64,000 bases of DNA, taken from positions 132,033,572 to 132,097,571 of the forward strand of contig OX336389.2 of NCBI GenBank assembly GCA_946902985.2, written 5' to 3'. A program made the translations under genes and the position numbers. A model generated the notes under the pieces. The model had not been told where the DNA came from. It was given only the letters and a program-made list of their open reading frames with translations, and ran no database searches. This document shows, piece by piece, positions 20,863 through 31,000 of the stretch (position 1 is the stretch's first letter; each line of letters starts with the position of its first letter). This DNA comes from Meconema thalassinum (lineage: Eukaryota; Arthropoda; Insecta; Orthoptera; Tettigoniidae).

Positions 20863-21315
20863 ACTTGGGTTAACTAGAAAAATGAAGCACCAAAACAGAT
20901 CCTTATATCGACTGTAAATTATAAAAATAATAACAAAATGTTCAGTAAAGAACATTATGGCCTACTTTCTCTTGAATGTGTGGGTATAGATAAAACTCTT
21001 TGTCTTTTTCAAGCAGCATAATTGAATGTTCTTGAGATGAACGTTACGAATATTGTACCATACATAAGACACCTCCTTTACTAAGTATCATTGTAATTCC
21101 GCTCATGGATCCAGGGGAATGGATTCCAAGATTTGGAAAGTAGTGGATTCTCGATATTAATATCCATTATATTCCAGATAGCAGCTGCGTTCTATGTGCA
21201 GTGTGATAGTTTTATAACTAATGCCAGTGATGTATCTTATCTATTTCTCACGATTCACAAAGTTTCGTGTTAATTGCACAATAGGATCCTGAGTTATTGA
21301 TTTTCACGTTTAACT
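20863..21315. other. Unassigned AT-rich DNA
   Basis: No gene or repeat family recognised. Confidence 0.4.
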
Positions 21316-21960
21316 AGTATGCTCAGCCACCATCTTGAATATAAATCTCGAGGGTGCTCTACATTAATGCTAATTTGAGATATTTTTCTCTAAATTAGAT
21401 AAAAATATTTATTTGAATATTTTATAATTTCAAGATGGCTGCTGCACGATATTCAGTCTGATATTACTATGCATATTCGTAGCAAGGTCTTTTGTATGGT
21501 TGACCTCCCTCACTAAATTTGACGTTAATTGTGCTATTACATCGTAAGTGAAATATATTCAAGTCTTAAGAAGACATCCAGCCGCCATCGTGAACGAATT
21601 GAATCGCTCTTCCTTTCACTTGGTCATAGTAAGCCACATACAAGGTTCTACATTACTGTTAAATTTCGCAGTTGTAACTTACAAATACTTGCCGTAATTC
21701 ACTATAGTATTCTATATTTTCAAGATGTCCGCCACTAGTAGTATTGAGTGTATTATTCTTATAGTTAATGTCAGCAAGGTCTATTATATGGTACCGGTAC
21801 ATTCTTCGTACTAAATTTCGTTTTATTTGCGCAATTATATTCAGACTTATTCACTATTACGTTGAATTATTACACCGGGTCGTCATCTTAAACATTTTAA
21901 TTCGATGTAAAAGAGCTCTGGGTATAGGATGCTCCATACTAATCCTTTGTTGATCCAAAG
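21316..21960. repeat. Degenerate array related to the 147-bp family
   Basis: Recurrent words CAGCCACCATCTTGAA (21,324), CAAGATGGCTGCTGC (21,433), CAGCCGCCATCGTGAA (21,580) and CAAGATGTCCGCCAC (21,721), with CTAAATTTxGTTTTAxTTGC between them, resemble the units at 4.1-5.0 kb and 57.6-58.4 kb. Strongly diverged. Confidence 0.4.
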
Positions 21961-22216
21961 ATGGTAAGCGATAAATGGAAGGTGTGATACGAGATCACTG
22001 ATAACATGCATGAAGATTTTTTCGATGTTACAACTTTTAAGTCAGTCAACACAATTGTCTCGACCAACTGGAAAGTTGGAATATGAATTATCAATAAGGC
22101 AAGGCTGAAAATGGCTTCAATGATAATTTTTCATAAAAATAGAGCTGATTTTAGTCAAATTCTTCAATATTATTTGTCCTAATAAATAATCAAGAGGGTA
22201 ATAAGTTGGAATAGGC

Positions 22217-22520
22217 CACCTCCTGGTGTAGCGGCTAGCGTTCATTGCTATCGCCCCGGAGGTCCGAGTTCGATTCTCGGCTTTGCCGAGGAATTTTAAT
22301 TCTGGTCTGAGGGCTGGAACGGGGTCCACTCAGCCTCATGAGACAAAACTGAGAAGAGGTTGGCTCGATTCCCACCTCAGCCATCCTGGAAGTGGTTATC
22401 TGTGGTTTCCCACTTCTACTCCACACAAATGCCGTTTTTTTTCTTCTAACTTAATGCCACGGCCTCTTCCTTTCCAATCATCACCTGAATTACAAATACA
22501 CACACTAATATAGCCATCAC
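22217..22520 (+). repeat. SINE-C copy in sense orientation, intact head
   Basis: The best head of the family on plus. The A-box reads TGGTGTAGCGG at 22,224-22,234 and the B-box reads GAGTTCGATTCTC at 22,265-22,277. Then CTGAGAAGAGGTTGGCTCGA, GTTTCCCACTTCTACTCC, GCCACGGCCTCTTCC and a tail ATTACAAATACACACACTAATAT. It confirms that the SINE is transcribed from the side carrying the CTCCTGGTGTAGCGGCTAGC word. Confidence 0.85.
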
Positions 22521-23060
22521 AATAATAAAGGATATCATATAAAAATTCCATACTCATCCAAGTAGCCTTTAACTTATGGGGTTAAATGTTCACGGTGCCC
22601 ATGCCCCTTAACCCTTTATGGGATAGTGGTCTCTATATTAATAACCTATCATAAGGACAGTTTATGCTTTCAAAGATGCTGGTAGTTGAAACTTTTAGCC
22701 AAATTTCGGAGAATTTTCATGCCGAAGTGCTAGTATTTCTAAAAATCAAATATTATATACGTAGACTATCTACATGACGTAATGTGGTGTATGAAATTAA
22801 ATTAAAATAAAACTATAAACATTAACAAATAAAGTGTAAAAATAAAATATAAATAAAGAAATAAAAATCATAACAAGAAGTTCCGTGAAAAACTATACAG
22901 CCTACATTTCATGCCAATGATTATTCTACAGTATATGAACCTATCTAGAATAATGACAAAATTAAGTTGGTAATATCGAAATATCTAATTAGTTCAAAAT
23001 ATACCTGGTATAATGTAGCCTAATTGAGCACTACAGATGGCAGCCCTGGTGCCTGAATAT
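22521..23060. other. AT-rich DNA ending in the repeat split by the LTR element
   Basis: Mostly unassigned. GGCAGCCCTGGTGCCTGA at 23,040-23,056 matches CAGTTGGCAGCCCTGGTGGC of the array at 35.5-36.7 kb, so this is the left half of the repeat into which the LTR element inserted. ATAT at 23,057-23,060 is its target duplication. Confidence 0.55.
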
Positions 23061-23877
23061 TGTGCCCTTGTATATAACAGCGTCGTATATACGAGAATCA
23101 AACTTCGGGGAGCGTTCAGTCCGGATATGCTTTCACTAGAGCTCAAATACCAGACGGCTGCTTACAAATACAAGGACCATATGCAAAACTATAAACTAAG
23201 AAATGAGTGAAAAACAAATAAAATTACCACCATTTAATAACTGAATAAAAACAACAAAACATAAAAAATAATATAAACAAAGTCCACCCTGAACTTTACT
23301 CCCACAGTACAATAATTTACACAGATCTGAGTGGCCTAGAAAGGTCCACTCCAAAGAAATAAAATTGTGGATCAAAATCCACTTGTCTGATTAATATGTA
23401 TGCACGCGTATAACTACGCTAGAGAAGAAATAAGTACTTTTGATGGAGATTTGCTCACAGATGGAACAGCCAATATGCTTGCAAACCCCCATACTGCAAA
23501 CCATTATTATGGCTTTATGGGACACACTCGAAGAATATCTTACCAACAATTAAAATTTTACTGACACACGCAACCATTTAAAATTTATAAACTAATTGAT
23601 CTCCATCGAGATCGCAGTGAGTCAGGAAACTCCCAGCAAAACAGAAGCTTGCCCAATGGCTCAATTGCTCAACATATACATGACAACAACGTGGCCGAAC
23701 ATCGAGACCACCCGAGGTCAAAGAACATGACAATAATTAAACAAGAAATAAGATGCCTAAAATCCGATGATATTTACATGAAATAAAAGCATGAATAAGC
23801 TAACACGCTGGGACTCGATCAATCAAACGCGAACAGCACCCATTTGCCGATTACAATTCTTTTATCATTAAACAGGC

Positions 23878-23883
23878 TTTATT
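23878..23883 (-). promoter_or_regulatory. Candidate polyadenylation signal in the 3' LTR
   Basis: AATAAA on the minus strand, about 170 bases downstream of the TATA-like box. It would define the end of R and of the element's transcript. Other AT-rich hexamers occur nearby, so the assignment is tentative. Confidence 0.4.
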
Positions 23884-24049
23884 TTAATATAAGATAAACA
23901 TTTACGAAGAACGGAGACCTGGGCCGTGAATACTAATGAGCACAGCTTGCTCCTTATCTGATGGAGTGCGCCGGGTAGAAATACCTTCACTTACCACTCA
24001 TTAGCGTCAGTGTTCAAAACCAGCCCTCCTTGTCGAAGCTTTGAGTCAT

Positions 24050-24060
24050 GCTATTTATAA
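24050..24060 (-). promoter_or_regulatory. TATA-like box in the 3' LTR
   Basis: Minus strand TTATAAATAGC. The identical copy in the 5' LTR is at 33,673-33,683. Transcription would begin about 25-30 bases further on in element direction. Confidence 0.5.
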
Positions 24061-25878
24061 CAAGAGACTAGACAGCCCCGTTCCGCCACCTGTTAATCGC
24101 GACAGATAAATTCACACACTTCTTGTCAATTCCAAAGAATTGCAAGACATCGTAAAAGGGGATTCCAACATTTTCCTCGCAAGGATTAAATGCTTATCCT
24201 GGACAATAGCTTCAGACAGAACCAAGGTTCCCGAAAACTCCTATCCCATAAAACACATATTTGCAGACTCAACAAAGCATTTTGGGCAGAACACAACACA
24301 AATCTACCACGGGCCGACACTCCAATCAAATATCATAGATTTTGTGTACCAGGACACTAAAAGGGAAACTTCATCAACAGATAAAGTCATTGGGCATATG
24401 ACCCCTCACTTAACAAAAATGCAACAAACGGCAATTAACACACAAGCCTGTGTAACAATAAAAATCTATACAATAAAAAGATTTCCCACCAATTCTATTA
24501 TCTACTCTAGTTAATTCAGTTTCGCTTCTGTTATGATATCGGTTCCCAATTTGTGTCGCTTAGCCGCGCATTTTACGGTAGCGAAGCGCACGTGAGTACG
24601 CTTGCCCCGTGTACTTGACATCAACAAAAAAAAATCTTCACAAAGATAGAATACATGCCACGTTGCTCATGAACTAAACTAAAGTGTGTCAGTACCACAA
24701 ACCAACTACAATAAAACACGAAGACAAAAATAAAATAAAATATTTACACAAAATAATATGTTCCCACAAAACCATAACCAGTTTGTCAAATAATTAAATT
24801 ATTTAGTACTTATTCCTCTTTCTGCGTCGTCTCATCGAACATCGCCTGACATTCTCTCTCCAAAGTGTTTAGCTCATCTCAGACCACATGGAGCCGTAGA
24901 AACGTTGGTTCGATGTCTTCCTCTGGGTCTGGAGTTCCATCTTGACGTTGAATAAAAATAACAAAAATAAAATGTTATTTATAGTCACACGTAATTTTCT
25001 ATCTAAATTTTGCCAATAGTTACTTTATTCACCATTTGTCTAGTGCAAAATTAAATGTAGACTTTCCCTAATAGTTGTAGTCGTGGGAGTTTACTAAAAT
25101 ATTACCGATACACAAATTTCACACTCAGCTGTGCGCACACAACTTTATTATAATATTTTCAATAATGACCCTATCTCTGATAAATTTAACACTGTATATC
25201 TTCACGGTATGGAAAAGAATAAGTGATCACCTCACGGTGTCACCAAGAATCAACCTCCTCGTCACTCAGACGACAGTATTTATGTGAATATGGCAAAAAG
25301 ACGGAGGGAGAGGGAAATCTATCACTAACTTCTATAATAATGCGACTATTGGCATGCAACAGGTATCAAACAGTTTGAAAAATTATGCAGGTCACAATGG
25401 GGCTATCGTGCTCTGGAATCGATCATAGATTTCGTTAATCCAATCTTTCCCGCTTTCAACTTCAAGCCGGCGTCAGACGCTCCCCTTGGCGCTAAAATTG
25501 GTGACCCTCTCTGATTGGTAGTTCATGACGTCAATATCGCAGTTTAGAACAGAAGCCTCTGTCCTATGATTGGTTGAAAGTTCCTCACGTCTCTCTCATC
25601 CAGCAACTATCTTACTCGTAACGCTAGGGTGACAAAGAAATTACGGTCTGAAATGAGTCAGGACCCCAACACACCTTTGTCTGATAAAGTGTCTGTCAAA
25701 CATTCCGATCTCGTCACTCCTTTGTTTCAGGACTGGGCACGTTCAAACGTACTGTCTCCAAATAAGCTTGATATTTCGCAATCCAGTCTGGCCTTCCTGT
25801 ATGATTCTGGCAGTAAAATCAGAATATAATGAAATGAATAATTAGAATCATTAATATGCGTAGCTTATTAAGGGTTCA

Positions 25879-25893
25879 CAACTCCCTTAGTTG
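25879..25893 (-). promoter_or_regulatory. Polypurine tract region of the 12.4-kb element
   Basis: On the minus strand the sequence before the 3' LTR reads AACTAAGGGAGTTG and then TGAACCC of the LTR. AAGGGAG is the purine-rich core expected to prime plus-strand DNA synthesis. It is short for a Ty3-type element. Confidence 0.5.
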
Positions 25894-25938
25894 GGAAAAA
25901 TCGAACTTAGAGATAAAGTCGATTTTTCTTCCCTAAGT
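25886..25938. repeat. Hairpin next to the polypurine tract
   Basis: The arm at 25,886-25,908 (GGGAAAAATCGA core) pairs with 25,915-25,937 (TCGATTTTTCTTCCC core) with small bulges. One arm overlaps the purine tract. It lies in the 3' untranslated part, between the integrase stop and the 3' LTR. Confidence 0.6.
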
Positions 25939-26265
25939 CACATGGTGCAGATACTGGGTTAGCCTCCCTTCAAAGTGCTCAGTCAGTCCGCCTCTGCTAG
26001 TTGACAAGTGTTTTCCTCGTTCCAATGTTTACATTTTCGCCCATTCATTAGGACAGTACCAGTCTGCTGCTCACTTGCCCAGCGCTTCGCCTGGGGCTAT
26101 TTGTTGCTTAAAGACTATTCCCCTCTCTGTTGCTCGTCTGTCGACATACCTGTCAACTCTGCTTGCTTCAAGATGTAAACAGGCCAGACGCTAATCACTT
26201 CCTCGATGTCGTGCTGGCTTCTGCTTGCCCCCCGTTTACTTGCATGATGTTGGCCGATCACGTAC

Positions 26266-28083
26266 TTAATTCTCTGCATTATTTCTGACTTCCCAAGGCT
26301 CTCTGGTGTGATAAATTTTTAGATTTGCACTATTATATACAGACATGGTTCCTGTGCTTAATTCTTTGACTCGATATGCATTATTTCCAAGATTCCTCAC
26401 TATGCTGAACGGCCCAACATACTTGGCACAGAACTTGTTGAATATCTTCTTTGCTGGATCAGATACAGCGGGTCGGCGTACGAGGACAAGCTCGTCTAAT
26501 TCTAGCTCACGATGGAATCTCTTGTTTCTCACGCGGCGCAGCCTCCTGTCTGCCTGGTTCCTCATATGCACTCTGGTGCGCTCAATTCTTAAATCATGAG
26601 CTATATTGTGATCTTGTGGGCAATTAATGATGGTACTCCATGATCTCTCTGGATGCTGATTCATGTGTAATACCATAGGAATCTGTCCTGTCGATTCGTG
26701 CTTCGTAGAATTCATGCACTTCTCTACATCCTTGATCTTGTCCACCCACTTGTGATGGTCGTTAGGAATGAAGATTCTCAGGTACTTAGTGACGCATTTA
26801 ATTGCCCTTTCCGAGGGATTAGCCTGGGCGTGGCGTATGCTAGATAAAATGTGCTTTACCTCCATATCCTCCATTCCTTTTTTAAATTCGGCGCTCGTAA
26901 AGTAGCTGCCATGATCAGATAATATGAATTCTGGTTTTCCAAGGATGGGAATAACTCTATTTCGTATGCGGCTAAGTACTTGTTTTGAGGTAGTTTTCTG
27001 GATTGGGCAAAGTACAACAAATTTGGAAAACACATCCAGACAAACTAATAGGTGTCGGCATCCTCGCCTTCCCTTAGGAATTGGACCGAAACAATCTAGT
27101 GCCACCATTTCACAAGGTCTCTGAGGAAGCAGTGGTTTGGGGTACTGTTTCATCAGATAATAGTTTGGCTTTGTCCTCTGACACGGGTCACATGTTTTAA
27201 TAACCTCACAAATAGTCGTCCTCATGCGTGGCCAAGTAAACGTCTCCCCAATGGTCGATTCAGACTTGTCGATTCCAATATGGCCGAGACTTTCGTGGAC
27301 ATGCCATGTCAATCCTCGCTGTAATGACGCTGGTACCAAGATGCGATATTTAGAGTGCTCTGCATCCACAAATTTATGGAGTAAATTGTTAAAATAGTGA
27401 AACTTTCCTTCTTTAGCTCTGGCTTCACGAAATGCGGGTGTTCCTGGCGGCAATTCCCTTTTAAAATATTGGATCATTAGAAACATCCATGGCTCCGCTT
27501 CCTGTTCTCTCTGGATTTCTCGTAGCTCCTCCAAAAATTCATGATCCTTGGGTGTTAATTCAATATGTTGAACACTCGCTGCTTCAACATTGTCAGGCTC
27601 AGGGTTCCTGCTAAGAGCATCCGGAATTACATTCATTTTTCCTGGGCAGTGCTCAATCTCGATATTAAATTGTTGTAAGTAAATAGACCAGCGTGTGACA
27701 CGTTCACTAGCCATAGACGTTTTGAACAGAAACGTCAGTGCCTTATGGTCCGTCCTGACAACAATGGGGTACCCATAGATGATTTTTTTCCATTGTTGGA
27801 AAGCATGGAGAATAGCTAGTAGCTCCAGCTCTGTTACAGTGTAGTTGCGCTCGTGTTTCCTTAATCTGCGGCTGACAAATGCCAAATATGAGCGTTTGTG
27901 AAGGTTGGCCGGATCCTCTTGGTACAGCATAGCTCCCACTCCAATTAATGAGGCATCCGCCTGGATTATAAACTTGCGGCCAAAATCCGGATAACCGAGC
28001 TTGATACAATTTTCCAGCAAAAGCTTGGTCGCTTGGAATGACTTTTCGCAAACAGCATTCCAAAGCCATTTATTACTTTTTTT
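26266..28083 (-). CDS. Pol 3' part: RNase H and integrase of the 12.4-kb element
   Basis: The frame is open from about 28,083 and stops at 26,266-26,268. The region after codon TTG 28,020 is 584 residues, numbered here from that codon. RNase H shows D22 (in FIIQADAS), E64 (in YTVTELELL) and D91 (in VVRTDHKAL). Integrase has the HHCC zinc module H242, H247, C277, C280 and an intact catalytic triad D309, D369, E404 (D-D-35-E spacing; motifs MVALDCFG, ILSDHGSYF and QANPSERA). A basic C-terminal domain ends the protein. There is no in-frame initiator, so it must be reached from the upstream ORF by a -1 shift at the seven-A run 28,077-28,083, or the offset is a one-base deletion in that homopolymer. 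Apart from that the protein looks intact. Confidence 0.9.
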   Translation of the reverse strand, partial: KKSNKWLWNAVCEKSFQATKLLLENCIKLGYPDFGRKFIIQADASLIGVGAMLYQEDPANLHKRSYLAFVSRRLRKHERNYTVTELELLAILHAFQQWKKIIYGYPIVVRTDHKALTFLFKTSMASERVTRWSIYLQQFNIEIEHCPGKMNVIPDALSRNPEPDNVEAASVQHIELTPKDHEFLEELREIQREQEAEPWMFLMIQYFKRELPPGTPAFREARAKEGKFHYFNNLLHKFVDAEHSKYRILVPASLQRGLTWHVHESLGHIGIDKSESTIGETFTWPRMRTTICEVIKTCDPCQRTKPNYYLMKQYPKPLLPQRPCEMVALDCFGPIPKGRRGCRHLLVCLDVFSKFVVLCPIQKTTSKQVLSRIRNRVIPILGKPEFILSDHGSYFTSAEFKKGMEDMEVKHILSSIRHAQANPSERAIKCVTKYLRIFIPNDHHKWVDKIKDVEKCMNSTKHESTGQIPMVLHMNQHPERSWSTIINCPQDHNIAHDLRIERTRVHMRNQADRRLRRVRNKRFHRELELDELVLVRRPAVSDPAKKIFNKFCAKYVGPFSIVRNLGNNAYRVKELSTGTMSVYNSANLKIYHTREPWEVRNNAEN

Positions 28084-31000
28084 AACATCTCCTGCATGGG
28101 TGCTACTGTTTCAGTATAGCCAGGGCAGTTCTCCTTAAAGAATCCCGTTACGCCTAGGAAAGCACGGATGTGTTTTACTCTCGTAGGAGTCGGGAAATTC
28201 TTTATAGCCTCGAGCTTGGCAGGGTTTGGTCTGACTCCCTCCTGGTCTATTATGTGGCCTAAATATAGAATCTCGCTTTTGAAGAAGTGCGATTTCTTTA
28301 AGTTGATTTTAAAATTTGTTGTTCTCAGATTTTCCAACAATTTATCCAAATTTCTCATGTGTGTGTCAACGTTGTCCGATGCCAGCAGGATATCATCAAT
28401 GTAGCGAACGGTCATCTCTTTCACCTCCTCAGTAAGATTTCGATCTAAAGCTCGTATCAACGCACACCCAGCAGTTCTCACGCCGAAAGGCATACGGACA
28501 AAATAATACGTTTGGTTATCAAACAAGAAGCCCGTAAGTAGTTGTGACTTCTCATCTAATTCAATATGGTGGAAGGAATTTGTCAGGTCCACTGAACTAT
28601 AAATACTTTTATTTTTAAAACCTTTTAGGACATCTCTGATAATCGGCGCCGTGTCGTATTCCGGAAATATAAGTCGCTGGTTCAAATTTCTGGCATCCAG
28701 ACATAATCTGATGGAACCATTTGGCTTGGAAACTGCCAAAATTGCATTTAAGTAAGGTGTAGGTGCCTTCTTAATAACCCCTGCCTGCAACATGCCATCT
28801 ATTATTTGTTTCACCTGGCTGCGATGTTTTTCAGGAATAGGATACAGTCTACTCCTGAAAGGTGACCAATCCTGAACTTGCATCGAATATTGAAAATTTA
28901 GTATCTTCCCTGGAATCGTATCAAAAACTGCCTTGTGTTTCCTTAAAATTCCTTCTAACTGTTTCTTATGCTCACTCCCAAGTTGAACATCTCTGAGCCG
29001 CTCCTGTAATATCTCTTCAAAATAAGCCTCGTTATCATCTCCTTCCGTCAGTAGGGACCATAGTTCCTGGGATTCGCCCTCTTCAAGTTCTACAACAGCT
29101 GTGCCAATGACGTCACCCTCGGCCTCCTGTACCTCTTCGTTCGTCTCTTCCTGGATCGCTTCTAGTGTCCATGAACTCACATCCCTTCCTGTGGTGATCT
29201 CATCCATATGCAAACCCACGTTATTTAAATTTACCAACTCTCTGAAACTGACTGTATTCTTGTGCAGATCTATCACGGCTTGATAGTCGCAAATGAAGTT
29301 GGCTCCAAGAATAATATTAAAGCTCATCTTTGCCATTACGATGAAGGTCTGCCAAAATGTGTGCTCCAAAATATCAAGTTCAAGGTAGGCTTCATTTTTG
29401 CAAGTGACAGAACGTTCAGGAATTACGCCTCTCACTTTGAGTTGTGGCACGGGAATCATAGCAATCTTTTGACTCCGTCCCAACTCTCGAATTAGGGCCT
29501 CAGATACCAGACTAATCTGCGACCCCGTATCTAATAAGCACCTGACCTTTAATCCACCAATCCTGGCGTATATAACCGGCAATTGTTTAATAATGTCGTT
29601 CCGCGGTTTCACCGTCTCCTCCAGGCAATCCTCCGGTAAAGCGATCCATTCCTCTATGTGTGCGACGATCCAATCTCCTCCTCCCACATGCTGTTGCAAT
29701 CCCAGGCTGTCTCCAATCTCACTTATCAAAACTTTTTTTTTACAGCCTCGACCTCTATTATCCTGAGGTCGAGTACTCTCCTGATGATCCTGCTGTCGCT
29801 GTAGACTTTCAGCCCCCTCGGTCTGAATGTCGGGATTTACTCTGTTGTCAATAGCATTTTCCCAGCGTCCTTGCTCATTCCCCTCATTAGCATGAATTTC
29901 CTCTAAGTATTTCTGCGATTGAGCATGCCTATCGTTCCAGTCGTCTCGGTAGCTTCTAGAGTCCTCACGATTCTGAAATCTGCGGTCTTGCCATCTCTGA
30001 TTTTCATTCCGATCTCCCCATCTCCTGTATGGTACATCTTGTCTCCGATTGTCCCTCCATTGTTGAAATCCTCGTTGTTGGAATCTATTCTGTCCTTGGA
30101 ACTGTCTGTTGTTATTACGGTTGGTATCGTAATGTTGGCGCTGTCTTTTCTCGACATCATCCTGACCTCTCACGGGTGTTGAAATGTTTGTATTTGTATT
30201 GGTAGCCTGGGATCTTGTGTTTATCTGGCTCGGCTTAATCACCTCGGTTGTATTTACCATTTCGACCTGTCTTCCAACTCTATTGTGTAAGTGGGACGTG
30301 GTTTCATCTATCTGGCGCAGGATCTGTTCAGCGTGTACCGCGTCTGAAACGTTAGCTGCGACCAATACCTGCTGAACGTTAACGGGAAGCTGGCGTCCGA
30401 TAGTCATGACTAGCTCGGCCTCACTTAAAGGATTATCCAGATCTTTAAATTTAAGGAGCTGTGATGAAAAAAAATCTGAATACTTAGTTTGCTGAGTAGA
30501 TTGGTACTTTCTGGAGTACAATTCCATTCTTAACCCCTGTTGATATGAAGACGACCAATATTTTCGAAGGAAAGCATGCTTGAATGCATCTACGCTTTCA
30601 AACGTGTATTTGAAGCTCAAGTACCACGTTAAAACATTTCCAGTTAAAAATTTTTCCATCATGCGCAGTTGCCGGGCGGGAGCTATATCATTATCATTAT
30701 AATAGTGTTCGACTTCCCGCAAGAATGCCTTGGGTGTGACTCCAGAATTTTCCATAAACTTAGCCGGTTTGAATTCATTAGAACGGATGATTTGTACAAG
30801 TTGAGGGTGCTGATTACCGTCATGGGGTGTAGAACTTCTCCCTATGTGATTACGAAATTCTTCCGTGTTCCGAGCAAGTGGACTTTCCGTGTCAACCTGA
30901 CTACCAGTTGAATGAGTCGCCCCCGGGCTATCTCTGTCTCCATCTCTCCCCTTCACGCCTAATGACCCTGCATTATGTTCCATAGAAAATAATTCTGCTT

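Larger units (their letters stand above)
23061..25878 (-). repeat. 3' LTR of the 12.4-kb element
   Basis: Differs from the 5' LTR at four positions that I can see: 23,139 G/A, 23,846 G/A, 24,401 A/G and 25,387 G/A (this copy/other copy). In element orientation it starts TGAACCCTTAATAAGC and ends GGGCACA. U3 is about 1.8 kb and includes a TGACGTCA palindrome (25,525-25,532) and two CCAAT boxes (ATTGG on plus at about 25,513 and 25,569). R and U5 together are about 1 kb. Confidence 0.95.

Noticed and set aside
22217..22300. Possible tRNA gene (A- and B-box present)
   Set aside because: Part of the multi-copy SINE-C; no cloverleaf with a proper acceptor stem and anticodon loop. The same applies to the heads of SINE-A, B, D and E.
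25629..25829. 66-codon ORF as a possible LTR-encoded gene
   Set aside because: Present in both LTRs simply because the LTRs are near-identical; antisense to the element, no motif.
26120..26265. Possible env-like third ORF of the 12.4-kb element
   Set aside because: Only about 390 bases separate the integrase stop from the 3' LTR and no open frame of useful length is present.
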